Assembly (NCBI RefSeq): GCF_047730175.1
Contig: NZ_CP159833.1
Span: 1,550,001 to 1,614,000 of the forward strand
From: Marifrigoribacter sp047730175
GTDB taxonomy: Bacteria; Bacteroidota; Bacteroidia; Flavobacteriales; Flavobacteriaceae
Direction of reading: 5' to 3'
DNA: 64,000 nucleotides
The position numbers and the translations under genes were made by a program. The notes beneath the pieces are model-generated. The model did no database searches. It was not told where the DNA came from and worked only from the letters and a program-made list of their open reading frames with translations. Positions 35,485 to 43,098 of this stretch are shown here, in pieces. Every line of letters starts with the position of its first letter. Within the stretch, counting starts at the first letter, position 1.

Positions 35485-35579
35485 CAGCCGCCTACACAAT
35501 GAAACTTGTTTCGGAGGGCAGGCTCACTTCTAGCGATAGAAGTAAAGACAAGCTTTTAAAGTCTTTAAAATAGTAGCAC
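35485..35579 (+). other. Structured 5' leader of the tRNA-Asp transcript
   Basis: The ~95 bases between promoter and tRNA hold two hairpins: ACTTCTA-GCGA-TAGAAGT (35526-35543, a GNRA tetraloop with a perfect 7-bp stem) and AAAGAC...GTCTTT (35544-35566, 6 bp). It is probably removed during 5' maturation; whether it has another role is unknown. Confidence 0.5.
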
Positions 35580-35653
35580 GGTCTGGTAGTTCAGTTGGTT
35601 AGAATACCTGCCTGTCACGCAGGGGGTCGCGAGTTCGAGTCTCGTCCAGACCG
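35580..35653 (+). tRNA. tRNA-Asp (GTC anticodon)
   Basis: A 74-nt cloverleaf without encoded CCA. The acceptor stem GGTCTGG pairs with CCAGACC, with discriminator G35653. The D arm is GTTC...GAAT. The anticodon stem CCTGC/GCAGG surrounds loop CTGTCAC with GTC at 35614-35616. The T arm is GCGAG-TTCGAGT-CTCGT. All invariant bases are present, including TTCGA. A terminator follows at 35716. Confidence 0.97.
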
Positions 35654-35715
35654 CAATTAAAATGTTGTGTTGAGTCCTTTAATTAGGACTAGTAGTCTAG
35701 AAATAGACCAGTGAG

Positions 35716-35743
35716 AAGCTTTTCCAGATGGAAAGGCTTTTTT
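35716..35743 (+). terminator. Terminator downstream of tRNA-Asp
   Basis: AAGCTTTTCC and GGAAAGGCTT pair over 10 positions with one wobble around AGAT, then a T-run. It ends the tRNA transcript. Confidence 0.85.
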
Positions 35744-35808
35744 GTTTTATAGCCGTTTATTATTGGTGTCTTTAGATCTCTCCCCTCTGTAGTACAAATT
35801 AAAATACA

Positions 35809-35948
35809 ATGAAATACATTCACGTATTCACTTTTTATTATTTGGTGTAATAACTCAAGCTCAAATTGTAGATATTCCTGATGCAAATTTTAAAGATGCA
35901 TTAGTGAATACAAATTGTGTGGATACTAATGGTGACGTTGACGATTAA
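35809..35948 (+). pseudogene. Remnant of a secreted leucine-rich-repeat protein, N-terminus
   Basis: From the ATG at 35809 the frame MKYIHVFTFYYLV stops early, but the +1 frame gives FLLFGVITQAQIVDIPDANF (a signal-peptide end plus the opening typical of flavobacterial secreted LRR proteins), then KDALVNTNCVDTNGDVDD and TAA at 35946. A one-base shift therefore breaks the signal peptide, and everything after about 30 residues of the mature protein is gone. It runs straight into an OsmC remnant. Non-functional. Confidence 0.72.
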
Positions 35949-36022
35949 AAGAAATAGCTTCTAAATGTCCCGTGCATAAAACAATTGCAAGCGAAGTTGT
36001 TTTTGATACAACGGTTATTTAA
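35942..36022 (+). pseudogene. Remnant of an OsmC-family protein, C-terminus only
   Basis: In this frame the sequence reads RLKEIASKCPVHKTIASEVV and ends FDTTVI-TAA at 36020-36022. RLxEIAxKCPVHKT is the conserved C-terminal peroxidatic-Cys segment of OsmC-type proteins. Nothing upstream in frame is OsmC-like; a TGA lies at 35939. The gene body has been deleted, with the break at the end of the LRR remnant. Confidence 0.75.
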
Positions 36023-36135
36023 TTGATTTTTTTAAACAATTTATTATCTAGTTGAATTAGCGGTTTAGTTTAAACCGATGAGTAGTTTTTTTTCTTTTCT
36101 AAAGAAACCATTATATTGCCTTAAATAAGAAACGT

Positions 36136-36456
36136 ATGAAAAATTTATTTTTTATAACAATTACAACGTTACTAATCTTTTCAGCTTGTAAGAGCAAGAA
36201 AGGAGCTGTATCTGATACTGCCTGTAATTCTTGTGAAGATGCTATCATTAGAAACTATGGCGATCCCGCCTTAGATGGTTGTGGGTGGGTTGTAGATGTT
36301 TCTTCAATAATTTATATGCCTAAAAATTTACTTCCCGAATTTTATGTAGATAGTTTAAACGTTAGAATTAAATATAATGTAGTAGAGCGAGTTAATTGTG
36401 GAATGGTTAAAGATGCATATCAGGCTATTTTTATAGAAGAAATTCAGAAGAAATAA
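36136..36456 (+). CDS. Small hypothetical lipoprotein
   Basis: A 106-residue protein with a lipoprotein signal (IFSACKSKK, Cys18), five further cysteines (AC, SC, GC, NC pattern) and a conserved-looking GCGWVVDVSSIIYMP segment. The cysteine density suggests disulfides or metal binding outside the cytoplasm. I do not recognise a named family. It stands alone between the pseudogene pair and a convergent secreted protease, with a shared terminator at 36479-36513. Confidence 0.72.
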   Translation: MKNLFFITITTLLIFSACKSKKGAVSDTACNSCEDAIIRNYGDPALDGCGWVVDVSSIIYMPKNLLPEFYVDSLNVRIKYNVVERVNCGMVKDAYQAIFIEEIQKK

Positions 36457-36478
36457 TATTAAAATTTTTATAAAAATT

Positions 36479-36513
36479 AAAACCCCTTCTCAATTATGAA
36501 AAGGGGTTTTTTA
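36479..36513. terminator. Bidirectional terminator
   Basis: AAAACCCCTT and AAGGGGTTTT form a perfect 10-bp stem with a 12-base loop, and A and T tracts on both sides. It separates the lipoprotein gene (+) from the convergent metzincin protease gene (-). Confidence 0.88.
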
Positions 36514-36532
36514 TGGTACCGTGTTAGTACGT

Positions 36533-38608
36533 TTAATTTATAATTAATTGTTTGACTATTACATTTTGTGCTCCTTGAATAATTGCAAAATAACTTGATT
36601 TAGACAGCTCTGAAACATCAATCGATTGTTCAATTCCCATTTCTTTTAGATCCACCGTTTTAATCAACCTTCCAATCATATCATAAATTGAAATCGATTT
36701 CAATTCTAAATTTTCAGGATTGTTTAAATATAGCGTTTCAACAGTTGGGTTGGGATATAAAATAAGACTGTTTAATATCGAATTATCCGCCAATCCTAAA
36801 ATCTCAACAACCGTAATTTTAAAAGTACAAAAAACGATGCTTCCATCCTCTAGTAAAACTGAAATTGTAATTTCATTCTCACCTACAGGTAATTGGGTTC
36901 CAGGATTAGGACTTTGATCTACTGCAACAAAATTGACATTACAAATATCAGAGACAACAGTTACATCATCTTCATAATCTAAAAGTTCGTATAAGGTTCC
37001 CTCAGGAACAGTTACCTCAAAATTTTCAGGACAACCAGCAACCGCGAGTTCTGTATCGTCTATAACCTCGACATATGCAATACAAGAACTAGTTAATCCA
37101 TCAGTATCTGTAACTGTTAGTGTCACACTATTAAAACCAACGTCATCACAATTGAACGTGTCGATATCAATAGACATGGAAACTATTCCATCATCATCAT
37201 AACTTCCTCCTTCAACATCATCTGCAACAATAGAAGCTTCTCCGTTAATATCCAGAGTAACAACATGTGTTTTACACACTGCATTTGGAGGGTTTAAACT
37301 ACTTTCTTCATCTAAACAATTTCCAGCAGCTTCAATATTATTAAGAATCACAGCAGTTGGTTGTATACCAAAACCTTCATTAAAATTAATGCCAACTCCT
37401 TGGAGGTGACAGTAACTCATTAAAGTTCCACCAGCAGCAGGAAATCCAGGTAAAGGACAGTCGCCTTCGGTAAATCCAGAACAACCATCAATAGCCGTAC
37501 TATCTCCATTCCAAACACAGGCATGCGTATGTCTTGAACCCATTAGATGGCCCATTTCATGGGTAACAACCATTACATTCCATGAGTAAATTGGAACATT
37601 CGGAACAAATGTTCCATTTAATCCAGAATAACATAAGCTTCTGTCAATATTTGAAGGACAAACTCCCGAAAAACCATCAGCTATTCCACCATAATTTTGC
37701 ATCTCAACTAAATGGCCTAAGTCCCCATTTAAAAAATCTGTTTGGTTTTGAAATTTACCTAATTGACTAGAAGAGTTGCCTCCATCATAAGGATCTGGAT
37801 TGACCCATATCAATAAATTGGAAGTTCGTGCTATAATACCATCACTTGCATACAACACATAACTTTGTGCAAAAAGACCTGTTAAAAAGGCAACTGTATT
37901 TGCAAGATTCCCACCATGTGTGTTATATACACTTTGTCCAGCTTCAATATATATGTCTAATTCATCTCCTGGGTCCTGTACACTTGGTGTTGCTAATTGT
38001 TCTGCGGTATACGCTACACCATCATCTTCTGTGGCACAAACAAATTCGTTAGTTAATTTTAAGTCACTATCATTATAAATAATATGATCGATGTCTGATT
38101 TTTTAAGTTTTCCAATAGTAAAATTACCTTCATCATTAGCGATAAAACCAATAATTTGAGATTCAAAAACACTTATTGAAACAAGCGAATTATCATTTCC
38201 TGCTATAATTCCACGATAGTGTTTTCCAAAGTCTACTTCATTTGTAATATCCTGTCCAGTATCAGTAAGGGCTTTGAAATTTGGCGAAAAAACAGATACT
38301 TGAATTAAATCAAGAGTAATAGTTTCACCATTAGATTTAAAGGGAATGGTCAGATTAATTTGTTTAGGATTTTGATCCAAAAACTCATTGAGCTTAGCTG
38401 GGTCAATTGTAACAATAATACCACCCTTTACAGTTTCTGAGTAATTTGCTGTAGCACTTTTAGTTTGTGAGTTAAAGATTTCAAAAGATTGAAATTCGCC
38501 AGAAATAGCTTTTGCATCTGTTATAACTTTGGACACTTTGCCTGTTCTTTTTTCCTGTGCCAATGTTAAAAAGGGCAAAAGAAGAACTAGTAAAATAATT
38601 TTTTTCAT
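36533..38608 (-). CDS. Secreted reprolysin-like (M12B-type) metalloprotease, T9SS
   Basis: A 691-residue secreted zinc protease from start MKKIILLVLLL at 38608, chosen because the signal peptide begins there and a -7 box lies just upstream. A prodomain of about 190 residues is followed by the metzincin catalytic domain with VVTHEMGHLMGSRHTHAC (HExxHxxxxxH) and a downstream Met-turn candidate LMSYCHLQG. Then come HYR-like beta repeats (about 445-600, AVCKTHVVTLD, ENEITISVLLEDG) and a T9SS type A sorting domain (LYPNPTVETLYL, terminal VKQLIIN). It is probably exported to degrade extracellular protein. It neighbours a T9SS GH16 enzyme. Confidence 0.88.
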   Translation of the reverse strand: MKKIILLVLLLPFLTLAQEKRTGKVSKVITDAKAISGEFQSFEIFNSQTKSATANYSETVKGGIIVTIDPAKLNEFLDQNPKQINLTIPFKSNGETITLDLIQVSVFSPNFKALTDTGQDITNEVDFGKHYRGIIAGNDNSLVSISVFESQIIGFIANDEGNFTIGKLKKSDIDHIIYNDSDLKLTNEFVCATEDDGVAYTAEQLATPSVQDPGDELDIYIEAGQSVYNTHGGNLANTVAFLTGLFAQSYVLYASDGIIARTSNLLIWVNPDPYDGGNSSSQLGKFQNQTDFLNGDLGHLVEMQNYGGIADGFSGVCPSNIDRSLCYSGLNGTFVPNVPIYSWNVMVVTHEMGHLMGSRHTHACVWNGDSTAIDGCSGFTEGDCPLPGFPAAGGTLMSYCHLQGVGINFNEGFGIQPTAVILNNIEAAGNCLDEESSLNPPNAVCKTHVVTLDINGEASIVADDVEGGSYDDDGIVSMSIDIDTFNCDDVGFNSVTLTVTDTDGLTSSCIAYVEVIDDTELAVAGCPENFEVTVPEGTLYELLDYEDDVTVVSDICNVNFVAVDQSPNPGTQLPVGENEITISVLLEDGSIVFCTFKITVVEILGLADNSILNSLILYPNPTVETLYLNNPENLELKSISIYDMIGRLIKTVDLKEMGIEQSIDVSELSKSSYFAIIQGAQNVIVKQLIIN

Positions 38609-38632
38609 GAGATTTTTTTTAAGACTATAAAA

Positions 38633-38640
38633 CAAATATA
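38633..38640 (-). promoter_or_regulatory. Promoter -7 box (TATATTTG) for the metzincin gene
   Basis: CAAATATA on the + strand reads TATATTTG on the - strand, 25 bases before the ATG at 38608. It falls after the alternative upstream start, which supports the shorter protein. No -33 match is evident. Confidence 0.5.
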
Positions 38641-38804
38641 ATGGTTTATTTTTTTTAATCTATTTGATTAATTTTAACATAGTAATGTTCAACTTGTTAC
38701 ATTAGTGGTTTTGTGACTCCTTCAGATTGTAATTAAATAGTGTATTGACTCCAAACAATTGTTTTAGGATTCTTCTTCAATCAGATTCGCAGTATCACAA
38801 ATTA

Positions 38805-39866
38805 CTATTTTATCAATAGTTCAGAATGGATCATGTTTTTGTTTTTAATCTGTAACAAATAAGTCCCGTTGCCTAATCCCGAAACATCCACATTAAAATT
38901 TTCTGAGTGGATATCCATAGTTAGTAATTTTTGATTAAGCATTGAATAAATTTCAAGTTGAGTCCCCAAAAATTCCAACGGAACCTTCACGGTTAATAAA
39001 TCAGTCATCGGATTTGGATATACAGATACTACATTTAAATTGTTGTTATCTATTCCTAGAACTTCTTCCTGATAGACGCGTACATAATCAACTTCCATAC
39101 TACTCTCTGTAAAATCAGGACTAATTTCTGGTAGAATTGCAACGTTTAGAAGCAAGTATTGATTCGTGTCAAATGGCCAGGTATCTCCATCCTGAAACGC
39201 CGGTTCATAGGTATAATGAACCACACCATCCACACTAAAGATGATCCTTTCCGAAGTCCATTCCATGGTATATACATGAAATCCAGTGGATGCAAACTGG
39301 ATGAATTGTCCACCTTTATTAAAGGTGTCACCAAAACTAGATGGACTATGAATTGCACTTTGAACATAATCTTGATTATTTCCCCAATGTTCCATTATAT
39401 CCAATTCACCACAAGCTGGCCAGAAAACGGTTCCATTGGAATTCGACCAGAAATTACCAGGCTCAATAATGTTTTGCCCTAGCGACCAGATGGCAGGCCA
39501 TGTGCCTACGCCAGAAGGAAGTTTGGCACGCACATCAACCTTTCCGTAGGTAAATGCAAATTTTGAATTTAATCGAGCTGAGGTAAACTGTTTTGTAACC
39601 CCTTGGTCTGTAAAAAATTCTCTTTTAGCTACTAGTTTAAGTATTCCATTGCTTACGTACGAATTTGCCTCGCGATTCGTGTAATGTTGAACTTCACCAT
39701 TATACCAACTACCACCATTTGGGAGTAGCGTTTGGTGATGCCAATTAGTACTATTTATTGCTCCATTCCCTTCAAATTCGTCAGACCAAATTAGTTCGTA
39801 GACTTGCGTTTGGCCGCAATATGAAATAGAAAATATAAAAAATATGACAAAATAAAAAGGGTTCAT
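38805..39866 (-). CDS. GH16 beta-glucanase (laminarinase-like), T9SS
   Basis: A 353-residue secreted glycoside hydrolase family 16 protein from start MNPFYFVIFF at 39866 (signal peptide). The catalytic motif GELDIMEHWG (ExDxxE) lies near residue 145. Other GH16 signatures are LIWSDEFEGNG at the mature N-terminus, YTSRLxSK-like FTSARLNSKFAFTYGK, TWPAIWSLG, and HVYTMEWTSERI. A T9SS type A sorting domain (SVYPNPMTDLLTV, terminal SELLIK) occupies the last ~80 residues. It is likely an endo-acting beta-1,3-glucanase on laminarin-type glucans; agarase/carrageenase specificity is less likely from ELDIMEHWG. No SusCD partner. Confidence 0.88.
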   Translation of the reverse strand: MNPFYFVIFFIFSISYCGQTQVYELIWSDEFEGNGAINSTNWHHQTLLPNGGSWYNGEVQHYTNREANSYVSNGILKLVAKREFFTDQGVTKQFTSARLNSKFAFTYGKVDVRAKLPSGVGTWPAIWSLGQNIIEPGNFWSNSNGTVFWPACGELDIMEHWGNNQDYVQSAIHSPSSFGDTFNKGGQFIQFASTGFHVYTMEWTSERIIFSVDGVVHYTYEPAFQDGDTWPFDTNQYLLLNVAILPEISPDFTESSMEVDYVRVYQEEVLGIDNNNLNVVSVYPNPMTDLLTVKVPLEFLGTQLEIYSMLNQKLLTMDIHSENFNVDVSGLGNGTYLLQIKNKNMIHSELLIK

Positions 39867-39957
39867 CTGATATCGATTGTTAATTAAAGGCACAAATTTT
39901 TAAAGATAATAAAAATACTAATTTTAATTTACTTAGGTGAATTTTTTAGAAATCAAT

Positions 39958-39991
39958 TCACGGGTTCAAGACTCGACTAGAACGCAATTAA
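39958..39991 (+). pseudogene. Decayed tRNA-Asp 3' end
   Basis: Bases 39962-39991 match the tRNA-Asp T-arm/acceptor 3' end plus CAATTAA at 35631-35660 in 24 of 30 positions by eye. The similarity continues loosely into the tRNA 3' flank (AATG, later CCAGTAAGAAG versus CCAGTGAGAAG, and GGAAAGG with a T-rich tail). No 5' half of a tRNA is present, so this is a remnant and not a gene. Confidence 0.6.
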
Positions 39992-40112
39992 TAATGTGTT
40001 GTCTTCAAACAAATGGAGAGAGGTTCCTGCTTTTGCAGAAATTGAAGGTGGTTGAATCTTAAACCAGTAAGAAGAGTTATAGGGAAAGGTTTCTTGTTTT
40101 TTTATTGAAGAC

Positions 40113-40356
40113 TATATTTGGCCGCATTTTAACTTAAAAACAACTATTTCCTTGAAACGCGACAGTTTTATTTTATCTATATGGTAAAATTTGATTTAAG
40201 GCTATTAATTTTAAAACTGATTAGTACTCTTTATTAATTAATGATGTTAATGCTAGCATTAACAAATTTAATTAGAATCTATTTTTTGGTTAGTTAGTTG
40301 ACCTGGCCTTTCTTATAAACTGATTTTTTGTGTAGGTATTAGAAAGGCCTTTTTTT
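40113..40356 (+). other. Orphan promoter/terminator unit without a gene
   Basis: A TATATTTG at 40113-40120 followed by GCCGC resembles the tRNA-Asp promoter; a TTG at 40094-40096 is 16 bases upstream. A perfect terminator-like hairpin GGCCTTTCT (40305-40313)/AGAAAGGCC (40341-40349) with a T7 tail closes the stretch. Between them I find no ORF or tRNA. It could encode a ~220-nt small RNA or be the shell of a lost stable-RNA gene. Confidence 0.45.
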
Positions 40357-40861
40357 AAAAGAATTTTGACCAATGCTGAACTAAACCCCATAAAAAGAAC
40401 CCTAAAAAAATCATGGAAATTGTAAGTTTCATGAAGGTGGATGCTAGAAGTCCTAAAAAAGATCCAAAAGCTGCTTTAACTGCATGCTTTCCTTCCGTTT
40501 TATTAAAAGCCATTTCGCCTATTAAGGCTCCGAGAAAAGGACCTATTAGAATCCCAAAAGGGATTGGGGAAAGCAATCCAACGATTAAACCTATAGTTGT
40601 ACCAATTGCTCCAGCCCGACTTCCACCAAATTTTTTTGTTCCGATAGCAGGAATAAAATAATCTAAAAAGAAAATAGTAATCGCTATAACAAGTGTAAAA
40701 CCTAAAAAAACATAGCTTGATTCAACCGCATTGGTTAAATGCAACAATAGTAGCCCCATCCAACTAATAGGAGGTCCAGGAAGGATAGGTAATACACTAC
40801 CCACAATTCCAACAACACATAAAAGTAAACCCGCAATAACTAAAAAAATATCCATATTCAT
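40355..40861 (-). CDS. DUF456 membrane protein
   Basis: A 168-residue inner-membrane protein with about four or five helices. It has the DUF456 glycine-rich signature: GSVLPILPGPPISWMGLLLL at the N-terminus, the central IGTKKFGGSRAGAIG, and GIGIxLGPFLGA-like ILIGPFLGALIGEM. Length is typical. The function of the family is unknown. It is monocistronic on the - strand, upstream of the palindrome at 40903-40940 that could serve its promoter as well as that of blaI. Confidence 0.9.
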   Translation of the reverse strand: MNMDIFLVIAGLLLCVVGIVGSVLPILPGPPISWMGLLLLHLTNAVESSYVFLGFTLVIAITIFFLDYFIPAIGTKKFGGSRAGAIGTTIGLIVGLLSPIPFGILIGPFLGALIGEMAFNKTEGKHAVKAAFGSFLGLLASTFMKLTISMIFLGFFLWGLVQHWSKFF

Positions 40862-40902
40862 GATAATAAGACGAAGGTACGAACTACATGTTACACTATT
40901 TT

Positions 40903-40940
40903 ATAACTAAAAAATTAGTTTAAACTAATTTTTTAGTTAT
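40903..40940. promoter_or_regulatory. 38-bp perfect palindrome, candidate BlaI operator
   Basis: ATAACTAAAAAATTAGTTT (40903-40921) is followed at once by its exact reverse complement (40922-40940). The right arm overlaps a TATATTTG -7 box at 40938-40945. The spot is between the divergent DUF456 and blaI genes. Perfect symmetry overlapping a promoter is what an operator for a dimeric winged-helix repressor would look like, but a cruciform or terminator-like role is possible. The promoter would be ~270 bases upstream of blaI. Confidence 0.6.
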
Positions 40941-40977
40941 ATTTGATAAATCGAAAATTTGATTCAATCGATTTGTT

Positions 40978-41036
40978 ACCCTGAACTTGATTCAGGATCT
41001 ATTAATAAATAAAAACAGATCCTCGCCTAGGCGAGG
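40978..41036. repeat. Dispersed-type palindromic element
   Basis: It contains CCTGAACTTGATTCAGG (6-bp arms), AGGATCT/AGATCCT arms flanking 16 bases, and the perfect 16-bp palindrome CCTCGCCTAGGCGAGG (41021-41036). It is GC-rich against background and non-coding. The layout matches small mobile-like intergenic repeats common in this family, though only one copy is visible here. Confidence 0.6.
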
Positions 41037-41044
41037 AATAAAAT

Positions 41045-41202
41045 ATGAACCGAGCCTGTTACTATTTTTAATTTGAAAGAGATTGATTTAAAGCGAACAG
41101 CATTTGACCTATTTAATAACATAATGAACCGAGCCTGTTACTATTTTTAATTTGAAAGAGATTGATTTAAAGCGAACAGCATTTGACCTATTTAATAAAA
41201 TA
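41045..41202. repeat. 79-bp tandem duplication upstream of blaI
   Basis: Two consecutive 79-base copies (41045-41123 and 41124-41202), each starting ATGAACCGAGCCTG, are nearly identical, differing only in the last few bases (TAACATA versus TAAAATA). The second copy ends 11 bases before the blaI start. Each copy carries a tiny frame MNRACYYF-stop. High identity implies a recent duplication of the blaI 5' untranslated region. Confidence 0.9.
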
Positions 41203-41213
41203 ATTTAAACATA

Positions 41214-41573
41214 ATGAAACAACTTACCAAAGCAGAGGAAGATATAATGCAAGTTTTGTGGAAACTTGAGGAAGCAAATGTGGCAACAATTATAGATGAA
41301 TTTCCAGAACCAAAACCAGCTTATAACACAGTTTCAACAATTGTTAGAATACTAGAAAGTAAAAACTTTGTTAGCTATCGCAAAGAGGGAAGAGGGCATA
41401 TTTATTTTCCGAATGTGCAAAAAAGTGATTACAGTGATCAGTCCATTCATAAATTAATGGATGGTTATTTTCAGGGGTCATTTAAAAGCATGGTATCTTT
41501 TTTTATGAAAAAGAACGATATAAGTATTTCAGAAATGGAAACTATTATGAAAGAGATCAACAAAGAAAAATAG
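41214..41573 (+). CDS. BlaI/MecI/CopY-family transcriptional repressor
   Basis: A 119-residue winged-helix repressor. It opens with the family signature LTKAEEDIMQVLWKLEEANV and continues with the recognition-helix region AYNTVSTIVRILESKNFV and a wing RKEGRGHIYFP. A C-terminal helical dimerisation segment follows. Members are inactivated by a BlaR1-like membrane peptidase. The next gene, 4 bases downstream, encodes exactly such a partner. No beta-lactamase or mecA is visible, so the regulon is unknown. The 38-bp palindrome at 40903-40940 is the obvious candidate operator. Confidence 0.92.
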   Translation: MKQLTKAEEDIMQVLWKLEEANVATIIDEFPEPKPAYNTVSTIVRILESKNFVSYRKEGRGHIYFPNVQKSDYSDQSIHKLMDGYFQGSFKSMVSFFMKKNDISISEMETIMKEINKEK

Positions 41574-41577
41574 TAAG

Positions 41578-42996
41578 ATGATACATTATATAATACAAAT
41601 ATTTGCATTCCAATTACTGTTTTTAATGGTGTATGATTTCTTTTTAAAAAAAGAAACATTCTTTAACTGGAATCGGTTTTACTTGATTATTACACCTATT
41701 TTAAGTATTGTTTTACCCTTCATTAAAATCAATGCAATTCAGGAAACGATCCCTCAAGAATATGTGATACAATTACCAGCTGTCATTATAGGAAGCTTTA
41801 CGAATGAGTCAATTATCAACGCAGCTTGGTATTCTAATGCTACTATTTGGATGGTAATTTGGGGAATAGGGTTTGTACTCAGTCTTTTATTTTTTAGTAG
41901 AAAACAAGTTCAAATTAATCAATTAAAAAAGACAGGAATTAAAACAAGATGGGAAGGGATGAACATTATTACCTTACCAAAAACAGATACAGCTTTTTCT
42001 TATTTTAACACTATTTTTTTAGGAGAAGAACTTTCAGAAAAACAAAAATCAACGATATTATTGCATGAAAAAATACATGTATCAGACAAACATTCTATTG
42101 ATTTACTTTGGTTTGAGATACTTCGAATCGTTTTGTGGTTTAATCCTCTTGTGTATATATATCAAAAACGAATGGTAATCCTTCAAGAATTTATTGCAGA
42201 TGCAAATGTTGCTTCTCAAAAGGATAAAGCTAGTTATTATCAAGATTTATTATCTCAGGTATTTAATACCGAAGCAATTTCATTTATCAATCCATTTTTT
42301 AATCATTCATTAATCAAAAAACGAATCATTATGTTACAAAAATCAAAATCAAGTAAATTTTTAAAATTAAAGTACTTATTATTAGTACCCATTGTATGCT
42401 CAATGCTAGTGTATTCTTCATGTACGCAAGAAACGAAAGCACAAAATCAAACGGCTGAAATTGTTGAAACAAAAACAGATTCTAAAAGTAAAATATTGAA
42501 AAATATTGAAGCACTCACTGAGTCTATTGCTGAAAAAGGTGAAATAACAGAGGAAGAAGAATATGCATTAAAAGAATTGATGGTGTTAACTGATGGGAAT
42601 GGACTAGATAGTCCTTATTATGAAGACGTTAAGGACTTTATTTCGATGCCGTTTGGTGTGATTAATAAAGTGCCTACCTATCCAGGTTGTACAGGAAATA
42701 ATGAAGAATTAAAAAAATGTTTTTCAAAAAGTATCACACAATATGTAGCCAATGAGTTTAATACAGAAGTTGGAAAGGAAAGTAATATTTCTGGAAAACA
42801 ACGAATTGCAATAAAGTTTAAAATAGACAACACCGGGAAAGTTACTAGTATAAAAGCAAGAGCTCCAGCACCAGAATTAGAAAAAGAAGCAATTCGTGTA
42901 ATTAACGCATTACCTCAAATGTTACCAGGAGAGCATGAAGGTAAAAAGGTTGGGGTACTATATTCTTTGCCAATCATTTTTGATATTATGGAATAA
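41578..42996 (+). CDS. BlaR1-like M56 membrane peptidase with TonB C-terminal domain
   Basis: A 472-residue protein. N-terminal transmembrane helices (about 4-22, 34-52, 88-105) frame an M56 zinc peptidase with HEKIHVSDKHSIDL (HExxH), FNPLVYIYQKR and EFIADANV (third ligand region). A further membrane helix lies near residue 270 (LLLVPIVCSMLVYSS), followed by an acidic linker and a C-terminal TonB-like domain (from about 370: VPTYPGCTG, AIKFKIDNTGKVTSIKA, LPQMLPGEHEGKKVG). There is no penicillin-binding sensor domain. The replacement of the sensor by a TonB domain is common in Bacteroidota and implies a different signal. It acts with the upstream BlaI. Confidence 0.9.
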   Translation: MIHYIIQIFAFQLLFLMVYDFFLKKETFFNWNRFYLIITPILSIVLPFIKINAIQETIPQEYVIQLPAVIIGSFTNESIINAAWYSNATIWMVIWGIGFVLSLLFFSRKQVQINQLKKTGIKTRWEGMNIITLPKTDTAFSYFNTIFLGEELSEKQKSTILLHEKIHVSDKHSIDLLWFEILRIVLWFNPLVYIYQKRMVILQEFIADANVASQKDKASYYQDLLSQVFNTEAISFINPFFNHSLIKKRIIMLQKSKSSKFLKLKYLLLVPIVCSMLVYSSCTQETKAQNQTAEIVETKTDSKSKILKNIEALTESIAEKGEITEEEEYALKELMVLTDGNGLDSPYYEDVKDFISMPFGVINKVPTYPGCTGNNEELKKCFSKSITQYVANEFNTEVGKESNISGKQRIAIKFKIDNTGKVTSIKARAPAPELEKEAIRVINALPQMLPGEHEGKKVGVLYSLPIIFDIME

Positions 42997-43016
42997 ATTA
43001 GTGATTTATTTCCTTT

Positions 43017-43050
43017 AAAAAAGCCGAAACAATTAATGTTTCGGCTTTTT
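43017..43050 (+). terminator. Terminator after the BlaI/BlaR1-like pair
   Basis: AAAAAGCCGAAAC and GTTTCGGCTTTTT form a perfect 13-bp stem around AATTAAT with a T-rich end. It closes the two-gene unit. Confidence 0.9.
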
Positions 43051-43098
43051 ATGTTATGGTTTTCAGGTAATGAGATAATGATTTACTATTTTTAGCCT

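Noticed and set aside
35580..40120. Intact integrative element at tRNA-Asp
   Set aside because: No integrase, excisionase or perfect direct repeat is present. Only a decayed 3' copy of the tRNA is seen, so it is reported as a possible relic.
41045..41202. CRISPR-like repeat array
   Set aside because: Only two adjacent 79-base copies, without spacers or cas genes; it is a tandem duplication.
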